The notes beneath the pieces are model-generated. The model saw only the letters and a list, made by a program, of their open reading frames with translations, made no database searches and was not told where the DNA came from. A stretch of DNA of 64,000 bases from assembly GCA_016699815.1 (NCBI GenBank), contig CP065012.1, positions 2,170,001-2,234,000 of the forward strand, in the 5' to 3' direction. This DNA is from Chitinophagaceae bacterium. Lineage in GTDB: Bacteria > Bacteroidota > Bacteroidia > Chitinophagales > Chitinophagaceae. The position numbers and the translations under genes were made by a program. Positions 17,921-27,052 of the stretch are shown here, in pieces; position 1 is the stretch's first letter; each line of letters starts with the position of its first letter.

Positions 17921-18097
17921 CTATTTTACATTTTTTCTATTCATCAATTTATACCCTGCTAATACTGTTAGGATAATTCCATTAATTATGAACATCCATT
18001 TGTATTGATATATTTTGGGGTCGAAAAACTCGACCACTAAGGAAATGCCGACTATTAGCAGTAGAACAGAAAAAATAATGTCAATTGAATTTCTCAT
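17921..18097 (-). CDS. 58-residue two-helix membrane protein
   Basis: A short frame from ATG 18097 to TAG, 5 bp downstream of the secreted-protein gene. Two hydrophobic segments (about residues 6-23 and 34-49) are separated by a charged loop (VEFFDPKIYQYK), with a basic C-terminus. The pairing with a secreted protein resembles toxin/immunity or peptide/immunity couples; that is inference. It is too short for many gene callers. Confidence 0.65.
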   Translation of the reverse strand: MRNSIDIIFSVLLLIVGISLVVEFFDPKIYQYKWMFIINGIILTVLAGYKLMNRKNVK

Positions 18098-18102
18098 AAG
18101 CT

Positions 18103-18789
18103 CTAATATTGCGGAAGTAAATCCAAATTACTATTCCTGATACATGACACACCACATGCAACAGAAATTGAAAATGAGCCAGCACCAACGCCACGAGGTT
18201 GAGCAAACCCAGATCCTGCATTTGTAGCCATTAACAATGTTTGACAAGTTGTATTCTGAAAGCACGCTATATGGGCATCGCTTACACAATCTTGTGTACA
18301 TGACCACCAAGACCTCTCAAGTTGAGTTCTCCCGCCATCAGATGAACTACTTGGTTCAATTGTAGAATTAATGACAACCCCGCTATCAACGGTAATTGAG
18401 CCTAAATCGACATTATCGTACGAAGTAAAATGATTCGTATAACTACCGTCGGTATTTTGCGTTGGTTTTACAATACAATGAAAGACACGCCTATCTTCAA
18501 GAAGAAGACTGATTAAACCTCCACTTTCTATTCCATTGTTATAAATTTTCGTATAGTAGAACTGGTAGGTATTTGTATCTTTATACATATCATAATATGT
18601 GGTCGTAGAATAATCAATAAATTCATTTGATGTGTCTCGGCTTAATGAATTTCTGTTGTCACCAAGTAAATTTTTAGTCTTACTTATAAAATCTTCTTTC
18701 GAAATCGGTTCATTATCGGGTCGGTTCGAAATCTTTTTACATGAATAAAGGCTAATACTTAGCACAAAGAGAATAAGAGTCGTTTTCAT
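18103..18789 (-). CDS. Secreted lipoprotein with Cys-rich, Gly-rich C-terminus
   Basis: A 228-residue protein with a lipobox (SLYSCKK). The C-terminal 65 residues contain six Cys (in WWSCTQDC, IACFQNTTC and SVACGVSC) and a Gly/Ala-rich hydrophobic stretch near 190-210. I recognise no family. Its non-coding leader (18816-18971) matches that of the first gene of cassette 6, which also encodes a secreted protein with a Gly/Ala-rich tail. Confidence 0.7.
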   Translation of the reverse strand: MKTTLILFVLSISLYSCKKISNRPDNEPISKEDFISKTKNLLGDNRNSLSRDTSNEFIDYSTTTYYDMYKDTNTYQFYYTKIYNNGIESGGLISLLLEDRRVFHCIVKPTQNTDGSYTNHFTSYDNVDLGSITVDSGVVINSTIEPSSSSDGGRTQLERSWWSCTQDCVSDAHIACFQNTTCQTLLMATNAGSGFAQPRGVGAGSFSISVACGVSCIRNSNLDLLPQY

Positions 18790-18815
18790 TTTAGATAAGT
18801 TAATGTTGTTATTCC

Positions 18816-18971
18816 TACCTTCAGATTAGGGCTCTGTGTCGGATTGTTCTGCCCGTTAGCAGTTAAAATTTCGCTCTTGCATATTCTGTCGAAGTAATTA
18901 ATGTTGCAGGGTTTCTTAATGTCCTGATTTTATACTGTCGAAGTTTGAAATGTTGCGATATTATTTCTGCC
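18816..18971 (-). promoter_or_regulatory. Conserved leader shared by cassettes 5 and 6
   Basis: This 156-bp leader matches 21212-21365 along most of its length. Shared blocks include TACCTTCAG near the gene start, CTCTTGCATATTCTGT/CTCTTTCATATTCTGT, and GCAGGGTTTCTTAATGTCCT. Shared non-coding DNA upstream of unrelated coding sequences suggests regulation or a payload-swap junction. Confidence 0.6.
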
Positions 18972-19158
18972 AACGGTGAGTATTTGCGAAGGCAGGGAAT
19001 TCATTGATTGTCCAGCCCGGTACAAATGCCCAATTGAAAAACTGCTTTTGAAGATATGTACTAAAGCTGAATAAAGAACGTCCAGCCGGAACCGCTGCTG
19101 ATAGTAGTACATAGTTGATGTTTCATTGTCCAGCCCTGCTTTTGCAAATACTTTTGTT
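18972..19158 (-). repeat. attC-like site 5 (187 bp)
   Basis: Close relative of site 4 with the same arms. Own site of cassette 6 (ends GTTGGCAGAA and TTCTGCCAAC at 21359-21368). Confidence 0.83.
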
Positions 19159-19182
19159 GGCAGAAGTAAGATAGAATACTGC

Positions 19183-19953
19183 TCATTTCTGCATTTGATA
19201 ATTGAACGAAAATTGATAAATGGGAAGCCCGTAATCAATCTCGGGGGCTTTAAGATATTTATAATATATTGCTTTGATGTCAACAACCTTGTTTATTTCT
19301 ATTCCGAAACCTATCGAATAGCCAGTATAGATTCCCTTAGTCTCAATATCGGGCAGAAATTCCTTTATGGACTTAGGGGAAGATTTACAAAAATGGTAGC
19401 GTGTGGTTAACCAAAATATTCCGACGTTTTTCGAGTTGGTCTTCTCCCAAGCACCAGTTTGAAACAAAAAGCCGCCAGTTGCAAACGTGTTGAGGAAATT
19501 TACAGGTTTACCTGTTAGAGGGTCTGAGATTTGACCTATGCGTGTCCCGTTCAATAACCGTTCGCCTAATTGACAAATGAACGCCGTCTTGGTTAGTTTT
19601 TCTGTTTTCTTAAAATAAACAGTTTGGTCAAGGCTAATGTTGACCAAGCCGCTCATTGGGTTGATATACTGGCTTACTAACTGTTCGTTGCTTTTTGTTG
19701 GGGATGAAGCCTGAAATGTATTATTGCTTACTCCACAATAAAATGAAATGGGAATTGAAAATTTTCCCGGCTCTCCGATATACAATTTAATGAAACGTGC
19801 AGATGCATTTACTTGCCCGGTGTTCATTACATCAATAAATCCTGAAGAAAATATTTCTGGCTTTTTGTTTTTTGAAGATGTGTCAATTTGCAGATTTTGA
19901 GCTTTAGAATGAAAGTATGAGAAAAGAATAGCAATAAGTGCAATAAACTTCAT
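19183..19953 (-). CDS. Exported protein, probable outer-membrane beta-barrel
   Basis: A 256-residue protein with a signal peptide (cleavage near HSKAQ). The rest is rich in alternating and aromatic residues, and ends YQFSFNYQMQK, typical of Bacteroidota outer-membrane beta-barrels. It is the last gene of cassette 6, behind a membrane protein and a secreted protein. The function is unknown. Confidence 0.7.
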   Translation of the reverse strand: MKFIALIAILFSYFHSKAQNLQIDTSSKNKKPEIFSSGFIDVMNTGQVNASARFIKLYIGEPGKFSIPISFYCGVSNNTFQASSPTKSNEQLVSQYINPMSGLVNISLDQTVYFKKTEKLTKTAFICQLGERLLNGTRIGQISDPLTGKPVNFLNTFATGGFLFQTGAWEKTNSKNVGIFWLTTRYHFCKSSPKSIKEFLPDIETKGIYTGYSIGFGIEINKVVDIKAIYYKYLKAPEIDYGLPIYQFSFNYQMQK

Positions 19954-19977
19954 TTTAATATTTTTGAATCAAATTAT

Positions 19978-20436
19978 CTACAATATTTTAAATCCCATGT
20001 TGCTAAGCTTTTGACTTAACTCAACAATTTCTTTTTCATTTAAGGAGATTCGAAATGAAGAATATTTGTTGGATAATATTTGTGTAGAAGAATCGGAAAT
20101 TAACTGTAAACTTTCACTTTTAAAAAATATTTGTTCATTTAATTTGAATGCCAAAAAATAAGTTTTGCATTCTATAAAATTTCCTTTGTCAATTATTGTT
20201 GCATACTTCAACGGCAAGAAAAGTGAAATGCTTAAAAAGACAATTTGATTATATATCTTAATTTGAACAAATAGGCTCAGAAAAATAAAAAATAACAGTA
20301 TTTCCGAAAAATTTACTATTCGTCCCTTTATTGTTGAAAGCGATATTTCTCCTGCTATTGTAAAAATAAAAAGAATGTATAATACAATTGCGTTTATTAC
20401 AATCAAAATGTTCAAGATGAAAAGTTTAAACTTCAT
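19978..20436 (-). CDS. Membrane protein, possible immunity partner
   Basis: A 152-residue protein whose N-terminal half holds three hydrophobic helices (about 5-27, 43-62 and 64-80), followed by a soluble C-terminal half. No family was recognised. It follows the secreted Gly/Ala-tailed protein by 56 bp. By analogy with cassette 5 (secreted protein plus small membrane protein), an immunity role is possible but unproven. Confidence 0.65.
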   Translation of the reverse strand: MKFKLFILNILIVINAIVLYILFIFTIAGEISLSTIKGRIVNFSEILLFFIFLSLFVQIKIYNQIVFLSISLFLPLKYATIIDKGNFIECKTYFLAFKLNEQIFFKSESLQLISDSSTQILSNKYSSFRISLNEKEIVELSQKLSNMGFKIL

Positions 20437-20492
20437 AACTCTATTATTGAAATTGCAGTGCCAAGTTTTGGCACTGCAATTATTTTTAAATA

Positions 20493-21185
20493 TTATGGAT
20501 AAAGCATATTATATGCAGAGCAGGCTAATCCCGCTGCAACATAGGCTTGTGGCGGTAAAGCTGAATAAGTTACTTGCATAACGGCACCAGCTCCCAAAAC
20601 ATCATTTCCTACGAATGTAACAATTTGTTGCCACCATTTTTTGGCTTGCACGTTTTGCCCTGATTGATAATCGTGCCAATAAATGGCAGAACCAATTGCT
20701 ATATCAATAGTATTGTTTAGCTGAGTAAACTCATCGTTTGTAAGTTTTGATTTATTAATATTACTTCGAATAGACTCAAATTGCTTTACAATTGCATTGT
20801 CATAGAGTTCCTTATTTTCATTTGCAATATTTGGGAGGTCATTAATGACACTTAAAATATTGTCAATTTGATTTGCATATTCAATAGCTAAAGAGCTTTT
20901 CCCTTGTTTGTAAACTGAAAGCAATTTTTCATAAAGGTCTTGACTACTAGAGGAATTTAAAGACGATAGTTTTTCAGCAATTGCAGAACTGGATTTTTCG
21001 TCTATGTTCAACCCACTTGAATTTAAGCAATTAACTGATTGAGCTACAATTTGATTGAATGAACTACTTGCTTTGAAGCCATTATCTAAACATTTATTGT
21101 GCATTAATCCAATCGAAGGAATCTGCGAATAACTAGAAATAGCAATCCCTATGATTGCAACTAAACTGAAAAAAAACTTTTTCAT
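20493..21185 (-). CDS. Secreted helical protein with Gly/Ala-rich hydrophobic C-terminus
   Basis: A 230-residue protein with a signal peptide (cleavage near SYSQIP). Residues 30-180 are Ser/Asn-rich and helical. The last 40 residues (GNDVLGAGAVMQ, then AYVAAGLACSAYNM) are hydrophobic and Gly/Ala-rich, like membrane-active peptides. It is the first gene of cassette 6 and has the leader shared with cassette 5. A bacteriocin-like role is speculative. Confidence 0.65.
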   Translation of the reverse strand: MKKFFFSLVAIIGIAISSYSQIPSIGLMHNKCLDNGFKASSSFNQIVAQSVNCLNSSGLNIDEKSSSAIAEKLSSLNSSSSQDLYEKLLSVYKQGKSSLAIEYANQIDNILSVINDLPNIANENKELYDNAIVKQFESIRSNINKSKLTNDEFTQLNNTIDIAIGSAIYWHDYQSGQNVQAKKWWQQIVTFVGNDVLGAGAVMQVTYSALPPQAYVAAGLACSAYNMLYP

Positions 21186-21211
21186 TTTTAAAAATTAAAT
21201 TGTTAGATTCT

Positions 21212-21365
21212 TACCTTCAGAGTTACAGGCGCTGTGTCAGAATTTTCCGCCGTTAGCATTATAAATTTTCTCTTTCATATTCTGTTGAAGTGCTTATGAA
21301 TGCAGGGTTTCTTAATGTCCTGCGTTGCAGCTTCAAAGTTTGAGGTGTGTCCACTTATTTCTGCC
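21212..21365 (-). promoter_or_regulatory. Conserved leader of cassette 6 (matches cassette 5 leader)
   Basis: Counterpart of 18816-18971, with the same blocks in the same order. No standard -7 box was found inside it. Confidence 0.6.
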
Positions 21366-21556
21366 AACGGACAGGTATTGCCGATGGTGGGGAAATAGAA
21401 TTCCTGTCCGCCGGAACCACTGCCTGGCTTTTTGCTAAAGATAAATAATAAGAACTAAAGCTGGGCTTTGTTCGTCAAGCCCCGAACCGCAGCACAATAG
21501 AATTACCGCTGCTGATTGTTCTTCCGTCAAGCCCCACTATTGGCAATACCCGTGTT
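21366..21556 (-). repeat. attC-like site 6 (191 bp)
   Basis: Arms GGTATTGCCGATGGTGGGG and CCCCACTATTGGCAATACC, with conserved G.T positions. Own site of cassette 7 (ends GTTATGCGC and GCGCATAAC at 23231-23239). Site 22 is its decayed copy. Confidence 0.86.
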
Positions 21557-21609
21557 ATGCGCTGCCTTGCTGTCCTTCCCTAATTGTGTCCTCGTTTCAT
21601 ATTTCATTG

Positions 21610-23160
21610 TCAATGTAATGCTGTTACGTTTACTTTTTCTATACCAATTAACCGCAGTTCTATATGTCTTTCCTTTGCCTTGTTTTCAAATTCACTAATA
21701 ATTTCAAGAATATCGTAGTCAATAAAATTACACTCGCTGCCGTCAATTGTCAGCACACTATTTTCAGCTACTTCGTCCAATGCTTTCTTTAAACTCACTT
21801 TGTTCAGGAATGTAACGTCAGAGTTGAGTTTGATATGTTCAGTTTCAATCTCATTAATTGTCTTTTTCGTGATTTTATATTCCGTTTTAAAGTTACTGCG
21901 AATGATAAAGTATGTGGATAACAGCAAGCCTATACTCACCCCAATAAGCAGGTCTGTTGCAAGAATGGCGAAGATTGTAAGTATGAACGGCAAAAACTGT
22001 TTCCATCCTAAACTCCACATATTGCGATAGAGTTTAGGTTTTGTCAAGTTGTAACCAGTGATAATGAGAATGGCTGCAAGCGAAGCGTAAGGAATTTTGT
22101 TGAGCAGAAATGGAACAAGTAATACCGCAAGCAAAAGAAAAAGTCCATGTGTGAATGCTGAAAGTTTTGTCCTTGCTCCTGCGTCAACATTTGCCGAGCC
22201 TCTTACAACAACTGCTGTCATTGGAATTGCGCCTAAAAGTCCGCAAGTCATATTTCCAATTCCTTGTGCAACCAGTTCCCGATTTATAGGTGTTATGCGG
22301 TTACGTCTGTCTAATTTGTCAATGGCTTCAATACAAAGCAAAGTTTCAAGTGTTGCAAGCAGTCCAATTGTTATTCCGTCCTTCCATATTTCAGTATTGC
22401 TGAAAAGTTTAGTGAAATCGGGAAACGAAATTTCTTCAAAAATATTCGTTGGAATATTTACTAATTGAGTATGTTTTAGAGAAAACCCTGATGTTGCACT
22501 ACTAAAAATTAAGTTGATAACTATTCCTAAAACAACGACTAATAATGGCGCAGGAATTGTTTTTAATTTATGTGCAAATGGTAATTGTAACATACGAAAA
22601 ATTACAATTGAAAGAATTGAAATTAGCAGAGTACCGGCAGTTACATGATGTCTGAAACCGTCAAGATTAGCAGGAACATCTTTGCCTGAAAACAATTTTA
22701 AAATTCCGCCTGCCCAAAAATCAGGTTGGTCATATCCCAAGGCAATAGGAATTTGTTTAGTGATAAGAATAATGCCGATTGCAGCTAACATTCCTTTAAT
22801 AACCGATGAAGGAAAATAATTGGCAATTACACCCATTTTCAAAAGCCCAAGAATGAGTTGAAACAAGCCAGCTATTACAACTGTAAGCAGAAATATTTTA
22901 TAGTCGCCCAGCGAAATGATGGAAGCGGCAACCAATGTTGTCAAGCCAGCCGCAGGTCCCGAAACGGCAAGTTGAGAACCACTGATGAGTGAAACCATAA
23001 GTCCACCTATGATGCCTGTTAAAATCCCTGCGTAAAGTGGCGCACCCGAAGCCAATGCAATCCCAAGGCAAAGCGGAAGTGCAACAAAAAAAACGGAAAG
23101 TCCGGCAGGTAAGTCGTGTTTAAGCCAAATGATTCTGTAATACTTAATTGTCCTTTTCAC
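21610..23160 (-). CDS. SulP-family inorganic anion transporter
   Basis: A 516-residue SLC26/SulP permease with a membrane domain (about residues 10-400; LPAGLSVFFVALPLCLGIALASGAPLYAG contains the family signature) and a C-terminal STAS domain (about 430-516; VLTIDGSECNFIDYDILEII). It transports sulfate, bicarbonate or related anions across the inner membrane. It is alone in cassette 7. A degraded copy lies in cassette 23 at 52741-54269. Confidence 0.92.
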   Translation of the reverse strand: MKRTIKYYRIIWLKHDLPAGLSVFFVALPLCLGIALASGAPLYAGILTGIIGGLMVSLISGSQLAVSGPAAGLTTLVAASIISLGDYKIFLLTVVIAGLFQLILGLLKMGVIANYFPSSVIKGMLAAIGIILITKQIPIALGYDQPDFWAGGILKLFSGKDVPANLDGFRHHVTAGTLLISILSIVIFRMLQLPFAHKLKTIPAPLLVVVLGIVINLIFSSATSGFSLKHTQLVNIPTNIFEEISFPDFTKLFSNTEIWKDGITIGLLATLETLLCIEAIDKLDRRNRITPINRELVAQGIGNMTCGLLGAIPMTAVVVRGSANVDAGARTKLSAFTHGLFLLLAVLLVPFLLNKIPYASLAAILIITGYNLTKPKLYRNMWSLGWKQFLPFILTIFAILATDLLIGVSIGLLLSTYFIIRSNFKTEYKITKKTINEIETEHIKLNSDVTFLNKVSLKKALDEVAENSVLTIDGSECNFIDYDILEIISEFENKAKERHIELRLIGIEKVNVTALH

Positions 23161-23188
23161 TCTTCTTTAAATGTCTTTGTTATTCTGT

Positions 23189-23196
23189 CAAAGGTA
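23189..23196 (-). promoter_or_regulatory. Candidate -7 box upstream of SulP gene
   Basis: TACCTTTG on the minus strand matches TAnnTTTG, 29 bp before the start. A TTTG lies 24 bases further upstream, slightly beyond the usual spacing, so the promoter is tentative. Confidence 0.4.
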
Positions 23197-23236
23197 ATGT
23201 GTTTAGTTAATGTGGTGTCCCAAAAAGGTTGCGCAT

Positions 23237-23426
23237 AACGAACAGGTATTGCCGATGGTGGGGAATTTATATTCGTCCGCCCGGAACTGCTGCCTGGCTT
23301 TTTGATAAAGTTAAATATTAAGAACTAAAGCTGGGCTTTGCAGGTCAAGCCCCGAACCGCAGTACAGTAGAATTACCGCTGCTGATTGCTCCAATGTCGA
23401 GCCACACTATTGGCAATACCAATGTT
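23237..23426 (-). repeat. attC-like site 7 (190 bp)
   Basis: GGTATTGCC/GGCAATACC family. Own site of cassette 8 (ends GTTGTGCGT and ACGCACAAC at 24979-24987). Confidence 0.85.
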
Positions 23427-23466
23427 GTGCGTTCGTGCTACTTCGTAAAACAAAAAGTTGAAATAA

Positions 23467-23682
23467 TTAATAAGAAACGCCAAAAAGAATTACTTCATCG
23501 GCAATCTCATCAACCGAATGAATTTTGTCTTGTTCTTGAATGTCAAGTCGCTTGTAAGTTACTTGTGTCAAGTCAGGTTTTTGAGTAGTGTATTTACCTT
23601 CTTGGGTTTCAGTGATAAACTGTAACAAGCCTTTTGTTTCTGCGTTGTCAAAGTCAATTTTAATTTTTAATGGTTCTGCCAT
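23467..23682 (-). CDS. Small hypothetical protein of cassette 8
   Basis: A 71-residue acidic, soluble protein from ATG 23682, 7 bp after the protease gene's stop; an in-frame TTG at 23688 is an alternative. No family was recognised. Its tight coupling to the SDH-family protease suggests a partner or regulator. Confidence 0.65.
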   Translation of the reverse strand: MAEPLKIKIDFDNAETKGLLQFITETQEGKYTTQKPDLTQVTYKRLDIQEQDKIHSVDEIADEVILFGVSY

Positions 23683-23689
23683 TTTCAAT

Positions 23690-24913
23690 TTATTTGAAGG
23701 TTACTTTTCTCTTAGATTGAGTTTCTACTTGGTTTTTTATTGGTTTCAAATCTAAGGCAAAATTACAACTATCACAAACCAAAATGTCATTATCCTTGAC
23801 ATTTGGATTGATTTTAAGCTTTTGTTTCTGTATTTCTTGACTATTAATGTCCATATAACCAGTTACTTTATGCCTTTTACCGCACTTTGGACATTGTATA
23901 TCTAATTCAACGGCATCTACTACTTTTTGTTGTCCTTGTTTTTGAGGTTGTCCAAATGGGATTTGGGCAGGTAAATTTCCTGATGGGCTTACCGTAAATG
24001 TTTTTGCCAATTTGAAGTCATCAAGATAGTATAGTTTGTAAATAGTTGAACCGTCGAAAATCATTCTTAATACCGTTTTTATCCGGTAAACAATGTCTGC
24101 TAGTTTTTTGTCAGCATCAATATTTTCAATAACTAAAACCTCAGCCAAATCTTCAATTTTTAATGAACGACCGTGTGTCCTCCAAGTCATATGGTCACAA
24201 AACATATCAGCAACATCATTTGCTCGTTTCTTACGCATTTCATTTGTGACAGGAGTTTTAGTATCTCTGGTAGTTGTCCAATTTTTAAACTTATATTTTT
24301 CAAGCCATTCTTTTACTAAGTCTTTGGCAAATTCCAATGAGTTAATTACACCATATAATTCTCCGGGTGAAATTTGTGCAACCATTACAGCGTCAAATGG
24401 ATTTAAGTTGCCGTTCTTGGCTGCTTCATCTTTTTTCTCATCGACCCATGCTTTATAATCATGTGCAGAAACAACAGATCGCCCAATTTTTACTTGAGCA
24501 TCTATAGGACCTAAGCTACCAGTTTCAGTCATGTAGATATTGTCACCAGAAAGAACCAAAATAGTGCCTGCACTTTTTGCTTCACCAGCAATTACGAAAT
24601 TAACCTCTTCAAACTTTTTTCTTAAAAACTTTGCAATTTCTTCTGCAGCTTCACCACTACCGCCAGGCGTTTCAATGTAGAAATCAATTTTCTTTTTGTC
24701 TGACTGTCTTAAGATGTCTTGGATATTGTAAAAGTCATCTTGAACAAGGCTAACATCAATTCCTCGGTTTCTTGCTTTATTAATATCTGCCGCATAAATA
24801 AACATATATCTTCCTGTATGTTTATTATAGTCAGCAATTAATTTTTGCAGTTCGGTTTGTAACTCTAAAATTCCAAGTCGTCTAGAAACATATTCATTTA
24901 AAATTCTTGCCAT
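23690..24913 (-). CDS. SDH-family (SppA/Clp-fold) serine proteinase with zinc ribbon
   Basis: A 407-residue Clp/crotonase-fold protease of the serine dehydrogenase proteinase family. IETPGGSGEAAEEIAKFL lies near residues 79-96, GEAKSAGTILVLSGD (putative catalytic Ser) near 110-124, and GSLGPIDAQ follows. Residues 340-390 form a zinc ribbon with CPKCGKRH and CDSCNF. There is no signal peptide, so it is probably cytoplasmic. Such proteases are often found in mobile and defence regions. The substrate is unknown. Confidence 0.85.
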   Translation of the reverse strand: MARILNEYVSRRLGILELQTELQKLIADYNKHTGRYMFIYAADINKARNRGIDVSLVQDDFYNIQDILRQSDKKKIDFYIETPGGSGEAAEEIAKFLRKKFEEVNFVIAGEAKSAGTILVLSGDNIYMTETGSLGPIDAQVKIGRSVVSAHDYKAWVDEKKDEAAKNGNLNPFDAVMVAQISPGELYGVINSLEFAKDLVKEWLEKYKFKNWTTTRDTKTPVTNEMRKKRANDVADMFCDHMTWRTHGRSLKIEDLAEVLVIENIDADKKLADIVYRIKTVLRMIFDGSTIYKLYYLDDFKLAKTFTVSPSGNLPAQIPFGQPQKQGQQKVVDAVELDIQCPKCGKRHKVTGYMDINSQEIQKQKLKINPNVKDNDILVCDSCNFALDLKPIKNQVETQSKRKVTFK

Positions 24914-24984
24914 TAGTTTTGAATTTTCATTTTACGAATATAGAAATAATTAATTTGCACGGATGTCTCCTAAGCATGACGCAC

Positions 24985-25174
24985 AACGGGCAGGGCTTGG
25001 CGTTGTTGGGGGATTTGAAAAACGTCCGCCCGGAACTAAAGCCCAATTAAAAATATGAAGTTGAAGTTAACAACTAAAAGCCAAATTGAAAAACGTCCAG
25101 CCCGAACAACTGCTGCCATGTTGCTGCAGATGAAGATAACAACGTCCTGCCCCAATAACGCCAAACCCAATGTT
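24985..25174 (-). repeat. attC-like site 8 (190 bp)
   Basis: Closely related to site 2 (GGGCTTGGCGTTGTTGGGG arm). Own site of cassette 9 (ends GTTGCCTGCA and TGCAGGCAAC at 26204-26213). Confidence 0.84.
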
Positions 25175-25199
25175 GCCTGCAGGTTTTCTATGTCGCCCG

Positions 25200-25895
25200 T
25201 TAGAAATTTATGTCGTCAATTATGGTGTCAAAATAATCGTCAATGTCGTTACGCCACAAATAATTTGGGTGATAAGTTCTGTATGCAAACGGAACATTTT
25301 TTAAAGTCACTCTTGAAAGTTGTCTTTCTGTTGAGTTAGGAAGTGCTTCATATTTTAGTTCTCCAAAATTGTCTTTTATGATGCTGTCATAATTTGGCCC
25401 TGTCAAGAATAAAACAACATTGGGATTTAATATTTCTAACTCTTGTGGAATTACATGAAAGTGTTCTCGTTCGATTTCGTAAATGTAATCAGGTGGAAAA
25501 CCTTTGTCGCCATGCTTACCGATTTTTACAATATTGTTCCATGTCAAGCGGATTTTTTTGTCAGGGAACTTTTTTTGCAAAGAGGATAAGAACCTGCTTA
25601 TGCCATTCCAAAATTGTCCGCCATATTTCCAGCAATCTCCCTCATTAAAAAAGCCGTCATAAAGAGTTTGTATGTCGTCAATAGTACCGTTTTCTTTTTC
25701 GTACCAACTATTGGTTTCTTGACCATAAATCATAAGTCGGATGTCTGCATTTTTATATTCTTCTTCGTTGTCAATGTAAAGAAGAAGAGGGTTAGCAGGT
25801 TTTATGTCCAGATTGGAATCTTCAATAATTGGTTTGAGTCCAGCCGTAAGGTTGTCCCACTTTGATGAATAGAGATTTGTTAGTGCTTCGTTCAT
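25200..25895 (-). CDS. Uracil-DNA-glycosylase-fold-like protein
   Basis: A 231-residue soluble protein. The order of motifs suggests a UDG-superfamily fold: LMIYGQETNSW near residue 53, WNNIVKIG near 123, PNVVLFLTGPNYD near 163, and TYHPNYLWR near 210. Known UDG families carry an aromatic or polar active-site loop in the first motif and HPS-like in the last. Here the residues deviate, so glycosylase activity is uncertain. It is followed by a small zinc-ribbon protein gene lying just upstream in transcription. Confidence 0.55.
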   Translation of the reverse strand: MNEALTNLYSSKWDNLTAGLKPIIEDSNLDIKPANPLLLYIDNEEEYKNADIRLMIYGQETNSWYEKENGTIDDIQTLYDGFFNEGDCWKYGGQFWNGISRFLSSLQKKFPDKKIRLTWNNIVKIGKHGDKGFPPDYIYEIEREHFHVIPQELEILNPNVVLFLTGPNYDSIIKDNFGELKYEALPNSTERQLSRVTLKNVPFAYRTYHPNYLWRNDIDDYFDTIIDDINF

Positions 25896-25908
25896 TTTGT
25901 GTCAAGGT

Positions 25909-26133
25909 TTAGAGTTTTGTCCATGAGTGCATACTGCCTGATGGGCAATTAAAAGATGAAGGTGTGTTTTTTGCTTTGATTAATGTTCCGCATTTTTTGC
26001 ATTGATAATTGTTTGCACCAACTTCACCTAAGTCTGTCCATGAGTGCATACCACCGCCTGGACAATTAAAACTGCTTGGTGAAGAATTGTTTTGAATTGT
26101 CGTCTTACATTTTTTGCATTGGTAATTTTTCAT
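25909..26133 (-). CDS. Tandem zinc-ribbon mini-protein
   Basis: A 74-residue protein made of two near-identical 35-residue halves, each with YQCKKC, then PSSFNCP, GxMHSW and T-L. Each half has two CxxC-type or single Cys ligands, so two small metal-binding knuckles are likely. It precedes the UDG-like gene by 14 bp. No function is known to me. Confidence 0.7.
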   Translation of the reverse strand: MKNYQCKKCKTTIQNNSSPSSFNCPGGGMHSWTDLGEVGANNYQCKKCGTLIKAKNTPSSFNCPSGSMHSWTKL

Positions 26134-26210
26134 GTCAAGTAGTTTTGGTTTGAAAAAATTGGTGTCTGGGAATTTTGATTAGAATACGGTTGCCCAATAA
26201 ACTTGCAGGC

Positions 26211-26399
26211 AACGAACAGGGCTTTGTGCAGGCAGGGCATTGTTGATTGTCCAGCCCGGAACTGAAGCCCAATAAAGAAATAAAAGTACAAGATAAGAAC
26301 CAAAAGCCCAACAGAATTCCGTCCAGCCCGAACCAAAGTAGAGCGATGCAAACAGCCGAAGTTTGAACGTCAAGCCCTGCTTGCACAAAACCCCATGTA
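26211..26399 (-). repeat. attC-like site 9 (189 bp, variant core GTA)
   Basis: Arms GGGCTTTGTGCAGGCAGGG and CCCTGCTTGCACAAAACCCC. The right core is GTA rather than GTT, and the partner end of cassette 10 is TAC at 27601-27603. Identical to site 13. Confidence 0.86.
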
Positions 26400-26410
26400 A
26401 GCTGCATACC

Positions 26411-27039
26411 CTAATCGGGGAGGTCTGTAAGTTCACCATTTTCAACGTCTGAAACTAATTGTATAAGTCTGTCTTCAATTGTCAAACCAAAGTTTTTTTC
26501 AGGGTCATAGTCTGCAATAATTACTTCACTACTGAATTGCTGAATTTCTACGAGGCTTTCTGTAATTAAATCGTTTAATTCTTTGAACTCATCCAGCCAA
26601 AGGAATACATCTGCTTCGAAGTTAAAAGGAGTTGTCACACCAAAAGCATTTCTCGTCATGTTGCTACTCCCAACGATACCAAAAATGGGTCTGTCATCTT
26701 TCTTAAGGATAAAGATTTTGGCGTGCCAATGAAATGTTGTGCTAAGCTTTGCAGAAACAACTATGCCTTGATTTTTTAAATTATCTCTGAAATTTTTGTA
26801 AGGAGTCAGCCATTGAGGATTATGTACTCCAACTGTAGTTAGATTAATTTTATGTTTTAAAAGAACACCATCGAAATTGGCTTCTGTAGAAACCTGGTAA
26901 ATTCCGCCTTTGAAATATTCTTGAAAAAACCTGAACATAAAAGTACATTATTCCCTAAGCCTGTGTCCATTGAATTTACCAAAAGTTTCCTAAACCAGTT
27001 TTCATTCTGTCGCTTCCTTAAAAATATTACGAGTCCCAT
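26411..27039 (-). pseudogene. Frameshifted PLD-family nuclease (copy of 34531-35160)
   Basis: The same protein as the intact 209-residue copy in cassette 14, but a run of six A at 26924-26929 replaces seven, splitting the frame. The HKD-like core (HAKIFILKKDD, then GSSNMTRNAFG) lies in the downstream fragment. Either this cassette copy has decayed or the base was lost in sequencing. Confidence 0.8.
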
Positions 27040-27052
27040 TATAGTTATTTTT

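Noticed and set aside
26130..26445. Open frames on the minus strand across site 9 (and the same at site 13)
   Set aside because: They are translations of the repeat, occur identically at both copies, and have no start context or homology.
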